From assembly GCF_001647675.1 (NCBI RefSeq), contig NZ_CP015594.1:682001-746000 (forward strand): a stretch of DNA of 64,000 bases, written 5' to 3'. This DNA comes from Acinetobacter sp. NCu2D-2 (GTDB lineage: Bacteria; Pseudomonadota; Gammaproteobacteria; Pseudomonadales; Moraxellaceae). Below, piece by piece: positions 45,146 to 55,479 of the stretch. The notes below the pieces were generated by a model. The model saw only the letters and a list, made by a program, of their open reading frames with translations, was not told where the DNA came from and searched no databases. The position numbers and the translations under genes are program-made. Each line of letters opens with the position of its first letter. Positions within the stretch are counted from its first letter, which is position 1.

Positions 45146-45760
45146 AATATATGGATAAGCTGAATTTAGTAAAATACTTTGGGCTTTGGCATTGGGGTGA
45201 ATTAAATCACTTTGCATTAGAGTTTTATTGCCAGCCACACCCTCTAAGAAAAATGGCAATAATTTGACCTGATACTTTTGGCTGACAACTTTATAATTAT
45301 TTTCAAATGCTTTGCTGTATGCCTGTCCATAATTTGGTGGGATTTTCATTCCAAATAAAATCACCTTGGCTTTGGCATTTTGACTTTGTTTGACCAAGCT
45401 TTCTAAATTTTTTTGTATTGCTTGTGGCGGCTGCCCGCGAAGTCCATCATTCCCACCTAATTCAATCACCACAATATTCGGACGATATGTCTGTAATAAT
45501 TTAGGAAGTCTTGCCAGTGCACCACTGGTAGTTTCACCACTCACACTTGCATTGACCACTTTGTGTTGTTTGGGATACTGTTGAGCTAGACGTTTATCTA
45601 ACAAACTCACCCAAGTCTGAGCAGGTGACATGCCATAGCCTGCACTAATGCTATCACCTAAAATCATGATAGTTTTGGCATAACTGAGATTAGTCAGTAG
45701 ACAAGCACTGATCAGCATTAAACTGAAAAATAACCTTTTGCGAATAACTCGAATAGACAT
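45131..45760 (-). CDS. tesA: SGNH arylesterase / acyl-CoA thioesterase I (TesA-like)
   Basis: The protein has 209 residues with a signal peptide (cleavage near NLSYA, about residue 28). SGNH hydrolase blocks: GDSISAGYG with catalytic Ser37, SGETTSGALARLP with Gly, IELGGNDGLRG with Asn, and SDLIHPNAKAQ with Asp and His. The family hydrolyses thioesters, lysophospholipids and short esters in the periplasm. It is divergent from an ABC transporter pair. The tesA-ybbA-ybbP neighbourhood is conserved in gammaproteobacteria, including E. coli, which supports the identity. Confidence 0.9.
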   Translation of the reverse strand: MSIRVIRKRLFFSLMLISACLLTNLSYAKTIMILGDSISAGYGMSPAQTWVSLLDKRLAQQYPKQHKVVNASVSGETTSGALARLPKLLQTYRPNIVVIELGGNDGLRGQPPQAIQKNLESLVKQSQNAKAKVILFGMKIPPNYGQAYSKAFENNYKVVSQKYQVKLLPFFLEGVAGNKTLMQSDLIHPNAKAQSILLNSAYPYIKGAL

Positions 45761-45773
45761 AACAAGGACACGT

Positions 45774-46496
45774 ATGGTTCAGAACAATCCAGAATCCATC
45801 ATGCCACAAGTCATCATTGCTGCCCAATCTTTGAGCCAAAAGATACAACTTCCACACAAGCAACTCAGTATTTTTGAAGATCTCAATCTTGAAATTTATG
45901 CAGGTGAGCAGGTGGCGATTACAGGCCGATCAGGCTCTGGTAAGTCTACGTTATTGGGGATTTTAGCGACCTTGGATCAAGCCAGTTCTGGACAACTTCA
46001 CATCTGCGGTCAAGAGATTTCTATACTGAGTGAAGAGCAGCGCGCACGTGTCCGTCTTGAGAATATCGGCTTTGTGTTCCAATCTTTTCAATTATTGCCG
46101 CATCTCACAGCGCTCGAAAATGTCATGCTTCCACTGCGTTTACAGCCTGATTTTAAATATAGCAAAGCGGAAAAAACGGCATTAGCTCTTTTAGAAAAGG
46201 TGGGATTAGCACGTCAAGCACAGCAAACCCCTAAGGTCTTATCGGGTGGTGAACAGCAACGGGTTGCGATTGCCCGTGCGTTGGTGAGTCAACCCCAAAT
46301 CATCTTTGCTGATGAGCCGACAGGGAATTTAGATGGACAAACAGCACAAGAGATCGAACAGCTTTTATTTAGCCTCAATCAAGAAACGGGGACGACCTTG
46401 GTATTGGTCACGCATGATGTGAAACTTGCAGCGCAGTGCCAACGTCATTTGCAATTGCAGGATGGAAAACTGATTGAACAAATGCAGGGAGGATGA
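45774..46496 (+). CDS. ybbA: ABC transporter ATP-binding protein (YbbA/LolD-like)
   Basis: The protein has 240 residues from the ATG at 45774 (AAGGAC upstream); an earlier in-frame ATG at 45738 lies inside tesA and is less likely. Walker A is GRSGSGKST, signature LSGGEQQRVAIARAL, Walker B IIFADEPTGNLDG, switch His in LVLVTHDVKL. The pattern is that of LolD/MacB-type ATPases that power FtsX-like permeases without moving solute through a pore. It overlaps the permease start by four bases (ATGA), so the two are translationally coupled. The promoter region is shared with divergent tesA. Confidence 0.88.
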   Translation: MVQNNPESIMPQVIIAAQSLSQKIQLPHKQLSIFEDLNLEIYAGEQVAITGRSGSGKSTLLGILATLDQASSGQLHICGQEISILSEEQRARVRLENIGFVFQSFQLLPHLTALENVMLPLRLQPDFKYSKAEKTALALLEKVGLARQAQQTPKVLSGGEQQRVAIARALVSQPQIIFADEPTGNLDGQTAQEIEQLLFSLNQETGTTLVLVTHDVKLAAQCQRHLQLQDGKLIEQMQGG

Positions 46497-48967
46497 AGAT
46501 GAATGATTTATTTCATCCTTTACTGAAACAAAGTTTTCAAAGTACAGGCATCTATCTATTAATCATCGCGCTGACACTTGCTATTAGTGCGACTACAGCA
46601 CTTAAATTTAGTAATCAACAAATTCAAAATGCTGTGACATTACAGGCCGCTGAAATGCTGGCGGGCGATTTACTCCTCAGTGATAACCAACCAATTCCAA
46701 ATGAATGGCGAGATCAAGCAACGCAATTGGGATTAGAACAATCTGAAGTAACAGTCTTTAGTTCCATGGCGTCGACTTCAGATAAATTTGTCATGGTTAA
46801 TGTCAAAGCGGTGGATACTCATTTCCCGCTCAGAGGTGAGATCACTGTTTCACCCTCGCAAAAAGGACTAAACGCTGGTGAAATTTGGCTTAGTCCACGT
46901 GCTATGCAACTGTTGAAAGTCAATATTGGGGATCAAGTTCAAATTGCAGATGCAAGTTTTCAACTCAGTGCAGAAATTGTGCGTGATTCAAACCAAGAAT
47001 TGGGTTTTGGTGGGTTTTCACCTACCGTGATGATTGCACAAAGTGAAGTTGCACGAACCAATGCAATTCAGGTGGGAAGCCGAATTGATTATCGACTATT
47101 ACTTGCAGGAACGCCGCAGCAAACACAGCGTTTTGAACACATATTTAGAACGAAGTTCCCTGATCAACAAGAACTCTCCAATCAGGAAGCTACCATTCAA
47201 AGTTTAAAACTGCGTAATGCTGCAGAAGGTAATTCTCGCTTAATCAAACCGATTGCCAATTTAGATACCTTCCTACAATTGGCGAATATTTTGACTATTT
47301 TATTATGTGGCATTGCCATTGCTTTAACTGCGCAACGTTATGTACAACAAAATCAGGATCATATTGCTTTAATGCGCTGTATGGGAGCAAGTCGACAGCA
47401 GATTTTAAAAGCCTATGTGGTGCTACTGGTTTTAATCATTGCTATAGCTATTGTATTGGGCACAGTTATCGGTATTGGTTTGGGGTTTGGTTTGCTGCAA
47501 CTGATGATGCAATTGATCCCAAACCTCATCATTACATTTTCTGTTAAGAGTTTAATTGTTGGGCCGTTGCCTATCGCCATTCTTACCAGTGCCGTTGTAT
47601 TGATTGGATTTGTCTTACCCAATCTATGGCAACTCATGAATACTGCGCCGATTCGTGTGATCCGTCAGCAAGAAAAATCAGTACATACCTTGCTATGGAC
47701 TTTAGCGACGGGTTTAGTCAGTTTAATTATGTTTAGTCTAATACTGACAGAAAATATAGTCCTGAGTGCTTGGGTGATGGGCGCAATTATCCTACTTTGT
47801 GCAGTGCTGTATTTAACGGTGTGGTTATTTCTACGCGGGATGAAGCAGCTCAAACTTGGTGCTTCAGCTTATATTAGAACACCCTCGCAAACTGCTTTAC
47901 AGATTACCGCTTTAGCGCTAGGGCTGAGTCTGATTAGTGTACTTGTCGTACTTCGTACCGATTTACTTGAAAGATGGCAGCAACAGTTACCTGAGGGAAC
48001 TCCCAATCAATTTGTTTATGGCTTACCCCCCTTTGAAATGCCTGAACTAGCCGCCAAGCTCAAACAAAACCAATGGGAAAGTACACCGTTATATCCGAAT
48101 ATTCGGGGGCGTTTAGTAGAGAAAAATGGCAAAGCATTTAGTGCAGATTTAGTACGTACAAATAACACATTACAGCGTGAGCTAAATCTGACCCAATCAG
48201 ATACTTATCCAAAAGACAATGTCATCTTGAAAGGCGAGCCTTTACTCAAGCATCCAGGAGAAGTTTCGGTGGAAGCCAAAACTGCGCAAGAGTTGGGGAT
48301 TCAAATTGGAGATCGTTTAACGTTTAACTTACCTGAAGGCCCTTTACAGGCAAAAGTAGTGAATTTACGCAGTGTCGAATGGGAGAGTTTTAGCCCGAAT
48401 TTCTTTTTTATTTTTCACCCAAAGACTATGGATGTAAATGCGGGCAGTTATTTAGGCAGTTTTTATGTACCTGAAGTGGATAAACCTAAGCTCATCAATC
48501 TGATCCAACAGTTTGCAACCACTGTTTTTATTGATGTCAGTTTAATCTTAGATGAAGTAAAACGTATCGTAAATGTCCTGGTTCAAGTGGTGACGCTTTT
48601 GGCACTCTTAGTGAGTATTTCAGGATTTTTGGTCTTAATTGCTTGTCTGAACTTACTGATGGATGAACGAAAAAAAGAAGTGGCTTTATTACGTGCATTT
48701 GGCAGCTCTAAAACAAAAATCAAAAGTATGTTGACGCTTGAGATTGGCTGTATTGGATTTATTTCAGGCGTTGTGGCTTGTGTATTCGCTGAAATTATCA
48801 GTGCTGTTGCTAGCTATAAGATGGAACTGAGTATTCAACTACATTATGAAATTTGGGTAGTCTTGCCGCTCTTAATGACGTTATTGTGTGCTTTGATCGG
48901 ACGTTATCGACTCAGTTACCTAGCTCAAATTCCACCTTTACAAAGTTTAAGAGAAATCGGGCAATAG
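46493..48967 (+). CDS. ybbP: FtsX-like ABC permease (YbbP-type)
   Basis: The protein has 824 residues. It has an N-terminal helix, a large periplasmic domain (about 45-260), a block of three FtsX-type helices (about 270-370), a further pair of helices, a second periplasmic domain (about 500-660), and a final three-helix FtsX block with CLNLLMDERKKEVALLRAFG. The double FtsX layout is that of YbbP. The substrate is unknown; such proteins may extract lipids or lipoproteins, or transmit force across the membrane. The stop is TAG and lies within the terminator hairpin. Confidence 0.88.
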   Translation: MKMNDLFHPLLKQSFQSTGIYLLIIALTLAISATTALKFSNQQIQNAVTLQAAEMLAGDLLLSDNQPIPNEWRDQATQLGLEQSEVTVFSSMASTSDKFVMVNVKAVDTHFPLRGEITVSPSQKGLNAGEIWLSPRAMQLLKVNIGDQVQIADASFQLSAEIVRDSNQELGFGGFSPTVMIAQSEVARTNAIQVGSRIDYRLLLAGTPQQTQRFEHIFRTKFPDQQELSNQEATIQSLKLRNAAEGNSRLIKPIANLDTFLQLANILTILLCGIAIALTAQRYVQQNQDHIALMRCMGASRQQILKAYVVLLVLIIAIAIVLGTVIGIGLGFGLLQLMMQLIPNLIITFSVKSLIVGPLPIAILTSAVVLIGFVLPNLWQLMNTAPIRVIRQQEKSVHTLLWTLATGLVSLIMFSLILTENIVLSAWVMGAIILLCAVLYLTVWLFLRGMKQLKLGASAYIRTPSQTALQITALALGLSLISVLVVLRTDLLERWQQQLPEGTPNQFVYGLPPFEMPELAAKLKQNQWESTPLYPNIRGRLVEKNGKAFSADLVRTNNTLQRELNLTQSDTYPKDNVILKGEPLLKHPGEVSVEAKTAQELGIQIGDRLTFNLPEGPLQAKVVNLRSVEWESFSPNFFFIFHPKTMDVNAGSYLGSFYVPEVDKPKLINLIQQFATTVFIDVSLILDEVKRIVNVLVQVVTLLALLVSISGFLVLIACLNLLMDERKKEVALLRAFGSSKTKIKSMLTLEIGCIGFISGVVACVFAEIISAVASYKMELSIQLHYEIWVVLPLLMTLLCALIGRYRLSYLAQIPPLQSLREIGQ

Positions 48968-48979
48968 CCCGATTTTTTT
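48956..48979 (+). terminator. intrinsic terminator overlapping the stop codon
   Basis: CGGGC (48958-48962) pairs with GCCCG (48967-48971), followed by seven T. The TAG stop of the permease gene occupies 48965-48967, in the loop and first stem base. Confidence 0.8.
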
Positions 48980-48990
48980 ATGGAGATATC

Positions 48991-49809
48991 TTAGAGAGAC
49001 AGTTGCTGTTCCATCAACTGCAAAATTTCTTGCCAAAGTGGCTGAATAGGTTGAATCAATGCAAGGTTATAGCGATATAACAAAACACATAAACCAATAC
49101 CCAAGATGATGCCGATGATTTGCAGAGTTTTTGTTTTATGCCATTTATGACTGAGATACCAAACTAAGCTTAAGACAGCACCCATGATCATGCCACCAAT
49201 ATGGGCAGCGTTATTAATTCCACTAATCATAAAGCCCATCATGAGGTTAATGCCCATCACTAAAAGTAATGTCTTTTTATCTAAGATAAAACGCTGTGTT
49301 GGTAGAACAGGAAATAAGGAGAGTACAGTCAATGCACCACCTAGTCCCATCACTGCACCTGAAGCACCAGCACTGACTGCAGGTAGTAATTGAGGATTTG
49401 CTACTCCACCTTCAAGAAGTGCATAACTGTCCTGAATGCTCATATATCCACTGACTAAGCTTCCCATTAACCCAGCAAGGAGATACATAGCAATAAAATA
49501 GCGACGTCCATAGAGCTGTTCAGCAACACTACCAAAGATATACAAAGCCCACATATTCAGCATCAGGTGAATAAAGCCAAAATGAAAAAACATGCTTGTA
49601 AACAGGCGGATGGGTTCCACTAAATACGTTAAAGGCGCATAATCGGCACCCCAATGAATCGCATCTTGTGTACTGGGTTGATTCAAATCCATGCCGTTTA
49701 TAGCTTGTAATAAAAACAGCCCAACATTAATGGCAATCAACAATGCACTAAACCACCAAAGATGAATTTCAGGTTTTGAATGGATGCGTGGGGGAGAATA
49801 CTCAGACAT
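48991..49809 (-). CDS. rhomboid-family intramembrane serine protease (second)
   Basis: The protein has 272 residues, about seven hydrophobic segments. HFGFIHLMLNMWALYIFGSV matches the HxxxN region. The catalytic serine is in SAGASGAVMGLGGAL and the histidine in INNAAHIGGMIMGAVL. It is longer than the rhomboid at 37583 and has an extra C-terminal helix and a short cytoplasmic N-terminus. It cleaves membrane-anchored substrates, identity unknown. It converges on the ABC permease gene and is divergent from mtgA. Confidence 0.88.
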   Translation of the reverse strand: MSEYSPPRIHSKPEIHLWWFSALLIAINVGLFLLQAINGMDLNQPSTQDAIHWGADYAPLTYLVEPIRLFTSMFFHFGFIHLMLNMWALYIFGSVAEQLYGRRYFIAMYLLAGLMGSLVSGYMSIQDSYALLEGGVANPQLLPAVSAGASGAVMGLGGALTVLSLFPVLPTQRFILDKKTLLLVMGINLMMGFMISGINNAAHIGGMIMGAVLSLVWYLSHKWHKTKTLQIIGIILGIGLCVLLYRYNLALIQPIQPLWQEILQLMEQQLSL

Positions 49810-49884
49810 GCTTTTCTTTTGCTGTGGTTCTTTATTTCGAATAAGCTTAACACGAAACCGAATTCTCAGGAGTAACTCGCTGAC

Positions 49885-50559
49885 ATGAAAGCTTTCTTGC
49901 TACGTACTTTCTTACTCTTGATCAGTATTGTGCTATTGATTCAACTGTGGATCTTTGCAAGTTTGGCTTGGTGGCGGACTCATCCTGTTGAAACCACCAT
50001 GATGATGCGTATCGACTATTGGACAGAACCCAGTAAGCCCATTCAGCATCAATGGCGTCCATATGATGAAATCAGTACCAATCTAAAAAAAGCCATTGTG
50101 ACTGCTGAAGATGGCAAATTTATCCATCATCATGGTTTTGACTGGGATGGTATTCAAACAGCATTGAATAAAAATCGAGATCAAGGAAAAGTTGTGGCTG
50201 GTGGTTCAACCATTTCACAGCAATTGGCGAAGAATTTATTTTTATACAATAAGCGTTCTTTTGTACGTAAAGGTCAGGAAGCTGTCGCTACATGGATGAT
50301 GGAGCGTATGTGGTCGAAGCAGCGGATTCTTGAGGTATATTTAAACTCAATTGAGTTTGGAAATAATATCTACGGGGTTGAGGCAGCAGCGAAACATTAC
50401 TTTGGTAAAACCTCAAAAAGTTTGACCAAAGACCAAGCCATTTTCTTGGCTGCGATTTTAACCAATCCTAAATATTTTGAAGATCATCGCCATGCTGATG
50501 GTTTAAAAGCACGTAAGCAAATGATTCGTCGCTATATGCGTTATGCTGAATTACCTTAA
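49885..50559 (+). CDS. mtgA: monofunctional peptidoglycan transglycosylase
   Basis: The protein has 224 residues. A single N-terminal membrane anchor (about 5-28) is followed by a glycosyltransferase family 51 domain. The catalytic Glu is in [34 protein letters not shown] is the donor-binding motif, [20 protein letters not shown] the membrane-near segment, and [20 protein letters not shown] a further family motif. It polymerises lipid II into glycan strands on the periplasmic face and lacks a penicillin-binding domain. The length is normal. Confidence 0.95.
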   Translation: MKAFLLRTFLLLISIVLLIQLWIFASLAWWRTHPVETTMMMRIDYWTEPSKPIQHQWRPYDEISTNLKKAIVTAEDGKFIHHHGFDWDGIQTALNKNRDQGKVVAGGSTISQQLAKNLFLYNKRSFVRKGQEAVATWMMERMWSKQRILEVYLNSIEFGNNIYGVEAAAKHYFGKTSKSLTKDQAIFLAAILTNPKYFEDHRHADGLKARKQMIRRYMRYAELP

Positions 50560-50575
50560 TGTAAAAAATCTTATA

Positions 50576-50602
50576 AAAAGCCCGATATTCGGGCTTTTTT
50601 TT
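50576..50602 (+). terminator. intrinsic terminator after mtgA
   Basis: AAAAGCCCGA and TCGGGCTTTT pair with a two-base AT center, then T-run. Confidence 0.85.
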
Positions 50603-50673
50603 ATGAAATTGTCATGTTTTTGAAGCATACTGAAAGCAGTACTTTAGATTTAAAAACATAGCACAGGTTCAAT

Positions 50674-52755
50674 ATGAATACGGCAACGAGCACTACACCC
50701 GTCGACACAGAATATACCTACAATGATCGTTATATTAATCGTGAGCTATCGATTTTAGATTTCCACTTGCGTGTATTGGAGCAGGCGGTTGATCCGTTGC
50801 ATCCTTTGCTCGAACGTATGAATTTCTTACTGATTTTTTCACGAAATTTAGATGAATTTTTTGAAATTCGCGTTGCAGGTATCTTAGAACAACTCGACTT
50901 GGGTAATGAAAGCCGAAGCCCAGACGGATTAACCCCGAAACAAGTTTTAGAGCAAATTTCGCAAACGGCTCATGCTGCCATTGAACGCCAATACCGCATT
51001 TTAAATGAAGAAATATTACCGAAGTTACGTGAGGAGGATATTTGCTTCTTGCGTCGTGGTGAGCTGACACCCGCACAGTCGGCATGGGTGAAAAAATATT
51101 TCCAAGAACAAGTTGCACCTGTATTAACCCCAATTAGCCTTGACCCTGCACATCCATTCCCACGTTTGGTGAATAAATCACTGAACTTTATTGTCACGCT
51201 TGAAGGGAAGGATGCCTTTGGTCGTCAAATTGATTTGGCCGTTGTACCAGCACCACGCTCTTTACCACGTGTTGTGCGCTTACCTGATGAGCTGACAGGT
51301 GGTAAAGAGCATCATGTAATGTTATCTGCCATTATTCATGAACATGTTTCTGATTTGTTCCCTGGTATGACGGCGACAGGGTGTTATCAATTCCGTGTGA
51401 CCCGTAATGCCGATTTAGCATTAAATGAAGACGTTGAAGACTTAGCGATTGCGTTAAAAGGCGAACTTAACTCACGCCGTTTTGGTCGTGCAGTGCGTTT
51501 AGAAGTCACTGAAAACTGTCCTGAACATATTTATAAATACTTGCTGGATGAGTTTGATCTAGAACTGGAACAGCTTTATAAAGTTGAAGGTCCGGTCAAT
51601 TTAGCGCGTCTTTTAACCAATTTTAAACGTCCGCATTTACGTTATGACTCACATACGCCCATCGTTCCAAAGGCGTTAAAAAAATCTGAAAATGTCTTTG
51701 CAGCGATGCAGAAGCAAGACATCTTACTTCACCATCCGTTTGAATCTTTCTCGCCTGTGATTTCACTGTTACGTGAAGCTGCACGCGATCCGCAAGTCCT
51801 TGCAATCAAACAAACCTTGTATCGTAGTGGTGCAAATTCTGAAGTAGTGCAACTCCTTGCTGAAGCGGCACGAAATGGTAAAGAGGTAACAGCGGTTATT
51901 GAGCTTCGTGCTCGTTTTGATGAAGAATCGAATATTGCAGTTGCTAATGTGCTACAGGAAGCAGGCGCTGTCGTGGTATATGGCATCGTGGGTTATAAAA
52001 CGCATGCCAAAATGATTCTTGTGGTGCGCCGTGAGAACAATAAACTAGTGCGTTATGTGCATTTAGGCACAGGTAACTACCATGCGATGAATGCCCGAAT
52101 CTATACCGATTATGGTTTGATGACCACAGATAAAGATTTGTGTGAGGATGTACATCGTATTTTCCAAGAGCTTACAGGTATGGGAAAAATGGCCAAGCTG
52201 AAAAAGCTGTTGCATGCGCCGTTTACCTTACATGCCCAATTAATTCATTATATTGATAATGAAATTGCCAATGCTCAAGCGGGTAAACAGGCGCATATTA
52301 TTGTTAAAGTCAATGCACTCACTGAACTGCAATTGATTAACAAGCTCTATGAAGCCTCACAAGCAGGGGTGAAAATTGATCTGATCATTCGTTCGATTTG
52401 CTGCTTACGTCCAGGGCTTCCGGGTTTATCTGAAAATATTAAAGTACGTTCAATCGTGGGTCGTTTCCTTGAACATACCCGTGTTTATTACTTTAGCAAT
52501 AATGGTAATGCCAAGATTTATTGTTCGAGTGCCGATTGGATGGATCGTAATTTATTCAATCGTGTCGAAGCGTGTTTCCCAATTGAAGATGAAGCATTGA
52601 AAAAGCGCATCTATCAACAAGGATTATTGAATTACTTGAAAGATAATCAGCAAGCATGGTTATTACAAAGTGATGGAACTTGGGTACGTGTTCAAGCGGC
52701 TGAGGGTGAAGAACCGCATAATGCACAGCGCAAGTTACTCGAAAGTATTAAATAA
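50674..52755 (+). CDS. ppk: polyphosphate kinase 1
   Basis: The protein has 693 residues. It builds inorganic polyphosphate from ATP reversibly, at the inner membrane. N-terminal domain [16 protein letters not shown]; head domain; then two phospholipase D-like C-terminal domains. The phosphorylated histidine lies in [18 protein letters not shown], and the second conserved block, [17 protein letters not shown], contains the other catalytic His. [13 protein letters not shown] and [17 protein letters not shown] are family hallmarks. A full-length enzyme. It is monocistronic, without the ppx partner beside it, and ends at a terminator shared with the convergent regulator gene. Confidence 0.97.
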   Translation: MNTATSTTPVDTEYTYNDRYINRELSILDFHLRVLEQAVDPLHPLLERMNFLLIFSRNLDEFFEIRVAGILEQLDLGNESRSPDGLTPKQVLEQISQTAHAAIERQYRILNEEILPKLREEDICFLRRGELTPAQSAWVKKYFQEQVAPVLTPISLDPAHPFPRLVNKSLNFIVTLEGKDAFGRQIDLAVVPAPRSLPRVVRLPDELTGGKEHHVMLSAIIHEHVSDLFPGMTATGCYQFRVTRNADLALNEDVEDLAIALKGELNSRRFGRAVRLEVTENCPEHIYKYLLDEFDLELEQLYKVEGPVNLARLLTNFKRPHLRYDSHTPIVPKALKKSENVFAAMQKQDILLHHPFESFSPVISLLREAARDPQVLAIKQTLYRSGANSEVVQLLAEAARNGKEVTAVIELRARFDEESNIAVANVLQEAGAVVVYGIVGYKTHAKMILVVRRENNKLVRYVHLGTGNYHAMNARIYTDYGLMTTDKDLCEDVHRIFQELTGMGKMAKLKKLLHAPFTLHAQLIHYIDNEIANAQAGKQAHIIVKVNALTELQLINKLYEASQAGVKIDLIIRSICCLRPGLPGLSENIKVRSIVGRFLEHTRVYYFSNNGNAKIYCSSADWMDRNLFNRVEACFPIEDEALKKRIYQQGLLNYLKDNQQAWLLQSDGTWVRVQAAEGEEPHNAQRKLLESIK

Positions 52756-52760
52756 TAAAG

Positions 52761-52790
52761 GAGAGGCTACGATATGTGGCCTCTTTTTTT
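52761..52790. terminator. intrinsic terminator between ppk and the regulator gene
   Basis: AGAGGCTAC and GTGGCCTCT pair with one bulge around GATAT, followed by seven T. Confidence 0.7.
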
Positions 52791-53424
52791 ATGCAGAGAT
52801 TTTTTGATAAATCTTTCGAACGATATTTTGGGCGTGAAAATCTTTTAATTGCATACGCTCTAAGATATCGCGAAAAGCAAGGTTTTGACTTACAAATGCT
52901 AAGAGCTGTAATTCACTGGCTGTGAATTGAGTTTTTAAATGCGCATCTAATCGGATTTGTTCTAATAGATAGTTTGCAAGCGTAGGATGCAAATAGGCAC
53001 CGCCACGAAGTGCGATTTTCAAAGTTTCAGCCATTTGAGGAATAGTATCTTCTTGCACCATATAACTATGGATTCCGTAGCGTAATGCCGAATAAATGAC
53101 AGATGCTGCTGGAGTTTTAAAAATAACAATAAAATGGTCTGAATAATATTGTTGTTTTAGTTTGGGAATATGGATGACATCATGTGCATCTTCAATAACA
53201 TATAAAATAAGATTGGGTGCATGTCTTTCAATGATTGGGCTTGCTGCCTGAATATCATCTGCGTAAATCACCATATCAGCCCGATAGCCGAGATGATCAA
53301 TCATGCTGTTTATTTTATTGAGTTCGACCTGTACAGAGGGACGTACAATAACAATAGGTACAGGGAGTAAGAGTGCCACGGCATGTACTTCTAGTGAATC
53401 AATAAAATGAAGTTCACTGTGCAC
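52789..53424 (-). CDS. LuxR/NarL-type regulator with degenerate receiver
   Basis: The protein has 211 residues. The first 125 residues have the alternating beta-alpha layout of a response-regulator receiver (VPIVIVRPSVQVELNKIN, NLILYVIEDAHDVIH, HFIVIFKTPAASV, ALRYGIHSYMVQEDTI). There is no acidic pair at the start, and the phospho-acceptor Asp position is not conserved. The C-terminal 60 residues look like a LuxR helix-turn-helix: FTASELQLLAFVSQNLAFRD then IVRKIYQKI. Phosphorylation-independent DNA binding is therefore likely. Target genes are unknown. It lies between ppk and oxyR, each with its own terminator. Confidence 0.65.
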   Translation of the reverse strand: MHSELHFIDSLEVHAVALLLPVPIVIVRPSVQVELNKINSMIDHLGYRADMVIYADDIQAASPIIERHAPNLILYVIEDAHDVIHIPKLKQQYYSDHFIVIFKTPAASVIYSALRYGIHSYMVQEDTIPQMAETLKIALRGGAYLHPTLANYLLEQIRLDAHLKTQFTASELQLLAFVSQNLAFRDILERMQLKDFHAQNIVRKIYQKISA

Positions 53425-53531
53425 GATTTTGAAACAATTACCTATCCCAATAATTAGGTATTTATTGGGTGAAACTGAAATATTTTCAGCTTAAAAGAAG
53501 ATATATACCGAATAAGAAAATTAAAGCGATA

Positions 53532-53560
53532 AAAAAAGGAGCATCGAAGTGCTCCTTTTT
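53532..53560. terminator. intrinsic terminator of oxyR
   Basis: GGAGCA (53538-53543) pairs with TGCTCC (53550-53555), with A-run before and T-run after. It is usable in both directions and closes the rubA-rubB-estB-oxyR cluster. Confidence 0.85.
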
Positions 53561-53572
53561 CTTAAATCATGA

Positions 53573-54472
53573 TTAGTGACGGCAAATCTTTTGCAGAATT
53601 TGTAGTAGTACGTCAAATTCGCTTTGTAGCGGTGTACTTTTACGTGTTACCAATGCCAATGTACGGCTTGGAGCAGCATTGATTGGTTTAACGTGCAAAT
53701 CAGGATTTGATTTGATCATGTTGGTATGGATTGAAATCTCAGGCAAGAGTGTAAAGCCAAGATCACTTGAAACCATCTCAATCAGCGTAGGTAAAGAACT
53801 TGCTTTTAAACGATGATCATTTTTACGTTCGCCAATTGGACATGCACTTAAAGCATGATCACGTAAACAATGACCTTCTTCGAGTAACATTAAACGTGAC
53901 AAATCTAATTCATCTAAAGTAGTTGCTTTAGCGGCATTTAGATCTGATTTGTGGTGAACCACATATAAGTTTTCTTTAACAATCTCAGCAACTTTTAAAC
54001 TGCGTGTGTCGAAAGGTAGGGCAAGAACAACCATATCAAGGTTACCATGCTCTAATTTCTCAACAATTTTTTCACTTTGCGCTTCATGCAAATGCAATTG
54101 GATTTTTGGTAATTGCTTATGCACTTCTTCAAGTAATTGCGACAAAATAAATGGAGCAATAGTCGGAATGACACCAAGGTGTAAATCACCTGTTAATGGT
54201 TCACTCATTTCGCGGCTTAAACGCATTAGATCTTGCGCATCTGCCAATAGAACACGGGCACGAGCAACAACTTGTTCACCAAGGGGCGTTAATCGAACAT
54301 TTTGGCGATCGCGTTCAACAAGTACGCCACCAAGTAAACGTTCTAGCTCCATAATCCCACCAGACAAAGTCGATTGGGTTACAAATGAACGGCGAGCAGC
54401 TTCTGTAAAATGCAGCGTCTCAGACAGCGTTACGAGGTATGACAGCTGTCTTAGGGATGGTAATGCAGCCAT
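53573..54472 (-). CDS. oxyR: hydrogen-peroxide sensing LysR-type regulator OxyR
   Basis: The protein has 299 residues. The N-terminal winged helix (LRQLSYLVTLSETLHFTEAA) and LysR linker are typical. The redox pair is Cys202 and Cys211 in EEGHCLRDHALSACPIGERK, with the nine-residue spacing of OxyR (Cys199-Cys208 in E. coli). Peroxide oxidises it to a disulfide and it then activates catalase and peroxidase genes. The start has AGGAC upstream and is 12 bases after the estB stop, in the last position of the rub cluster, as described for Acinetobacter sp. ADP1. Confidence 0.95.
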   Translation of the reverse strand: MAALPSLRQLSYLVTLSETLHFTEAARRSFVTQSTLSGGIMELERLLGGVLVERDRQNVRLTPLGEQVVARARVLLADAQDLMRLSREMSEPLTGDLHLGVIPTIAPFILSQLLEEVHKQLPKIQLHLHEAQSEKIVEKLEHGNLDMVVLALPFDTRSLKVAEIVKENLYVVHHKSDLNAAKATTLDELDLSRLMLLEEGHCLRDHALSACPIGERKNDHRLKASSLPTLIEMVSSDLGFTLLPEISIHTNMIKSNPDLHVKPINAAPSRTLALVTRKSTPLQSEFDVLLQILQKICRH

Positions 54473-54484
54473 AGTGTCCTAATT

Positions 54485-55432
54485 TTATGATTTAAAATGA
54501 TCAGCAAATAATTCGCTAAGATATGGAATAAAATGCGGTGGGATATCATGCCCCATTCCATCAATTAATTCAAATTTAGCACCTGATATTGCTTTGGCAA
54601 CAGCCTTACCATGGCTAGGTGGCAGCAAACGATCTCGAGAGCCATGAACCACCAGCGTCTCTTGTTTAATTTGCTTGTCCAGTTGCAGCAATGAACCCGT
54701 ACATAATATTGCTAAAAACTGTTGAAGTACACCCGCAGGATGGTAACTTCGTTTATATAATTTACGGGCAGTTTGCATGGCTTCCAGCTGATTGATGTAG
54801 CCTGGAGAACCAATAATGTTAAATAGTTTAAGACTATGATCAACAATGCCATCTTCATCAGATGAGGCCGGTTTGTCAATCAGACTAAATAATTGCTTTG
54901 GAAAGGGTGGGGGTAAAAGCGGTTGATTATTACTGGTAAACAGAAGTCCCAGCTTTTTAACTTTTTCAGGATAACGTGCAGCTAGAATCTGAGCGATCAT
55001 GCCGCCCATCGATGCACCTAACACATAAACCTGACCGAGCTCTAATTTTTCAATCAATAAGCTAACATCTTCTGCCATATCAAAAAGGTCATAAGGTGCA
55101 CCTTGATTACCAAGTCCAAGCACAAACCGACTCATCATTTTGACAGTATGGAGTCGTGGACCTTTGTTATGGATTTTAGAAGACAGACCTATATCGCGAT
55201 TATCAAAACGAATCACACGATAGCCTTGATCAATCAGCGAGCGACAGAAAAAGTCAGGCCAATACAGCATTTGTGCGCCCAGACCCATAATTAACAGAAT
55301 TGTGGGGTGATCTTGATGTCCACCGATTTCAACATGCAATTGAATACCATTGCCTAAATCGACTTTGGTTTCTCGCATAAAGCTGGTATATGGCGAAAGA
55401 CTAAACTGGAGCGCACTCTGCATAAACTTCAT
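54485..55432 (-). CDS. estB: alpha/beta hydrolase, EstB-like esterase
   Basis: The protein has 315 residues. Alpha/beta hydrolase: PTILLIMGLGAQMLYWPDFF oxyanion region, nucleophile elbow GASMGGMIAQILA, acid region TLVVHGSRDRLLPP, and catalytic His in DGMGHDIPPHFIPY. No clear signal peptide. In Acinetobacter ADP1 the gene order rubA-rubB-estB-oxyR is established, with EstB an esterase, and this gene holds the same place. Hydrolysis of esters arising from alkane metabolism is a reasonable inference. The gap to rubB is 47 bases. Confidence 0.82.
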   Translation of the reverse strand: MKFMQSALQFSLSPYTSFMRETKVDLGNGIQLHVEIGGHQDHPTILLIMGLGAQMLYWPDFFCRSLIDQGYRVIRFDNRDIGLSSKIHNKGPRLHTVKMMSRFVLGLGNQGAPYDLFDMAEDVSLLIEKLELGQVYVLGASMGGMIAQILAARYPEKVKKLGLLFTSNNQPLLPPPFPKQLFSLIDKPASSDEDGIVDHSLKLFNIIGSPGYINQLEAMQTARKLYKRSYHPAGVLQQFLAILCTGSLLQLDKQIKQETLVVHGSRDRLLPPSHGKAVAKAISGAKFELIDGMGHDIPPHFIPYLSELFADHFKS

Positions 55433-55479
55433 CCTTGAAAAGGATATTTTGTATGAAAAATATCCTGTGTATTAAACGC

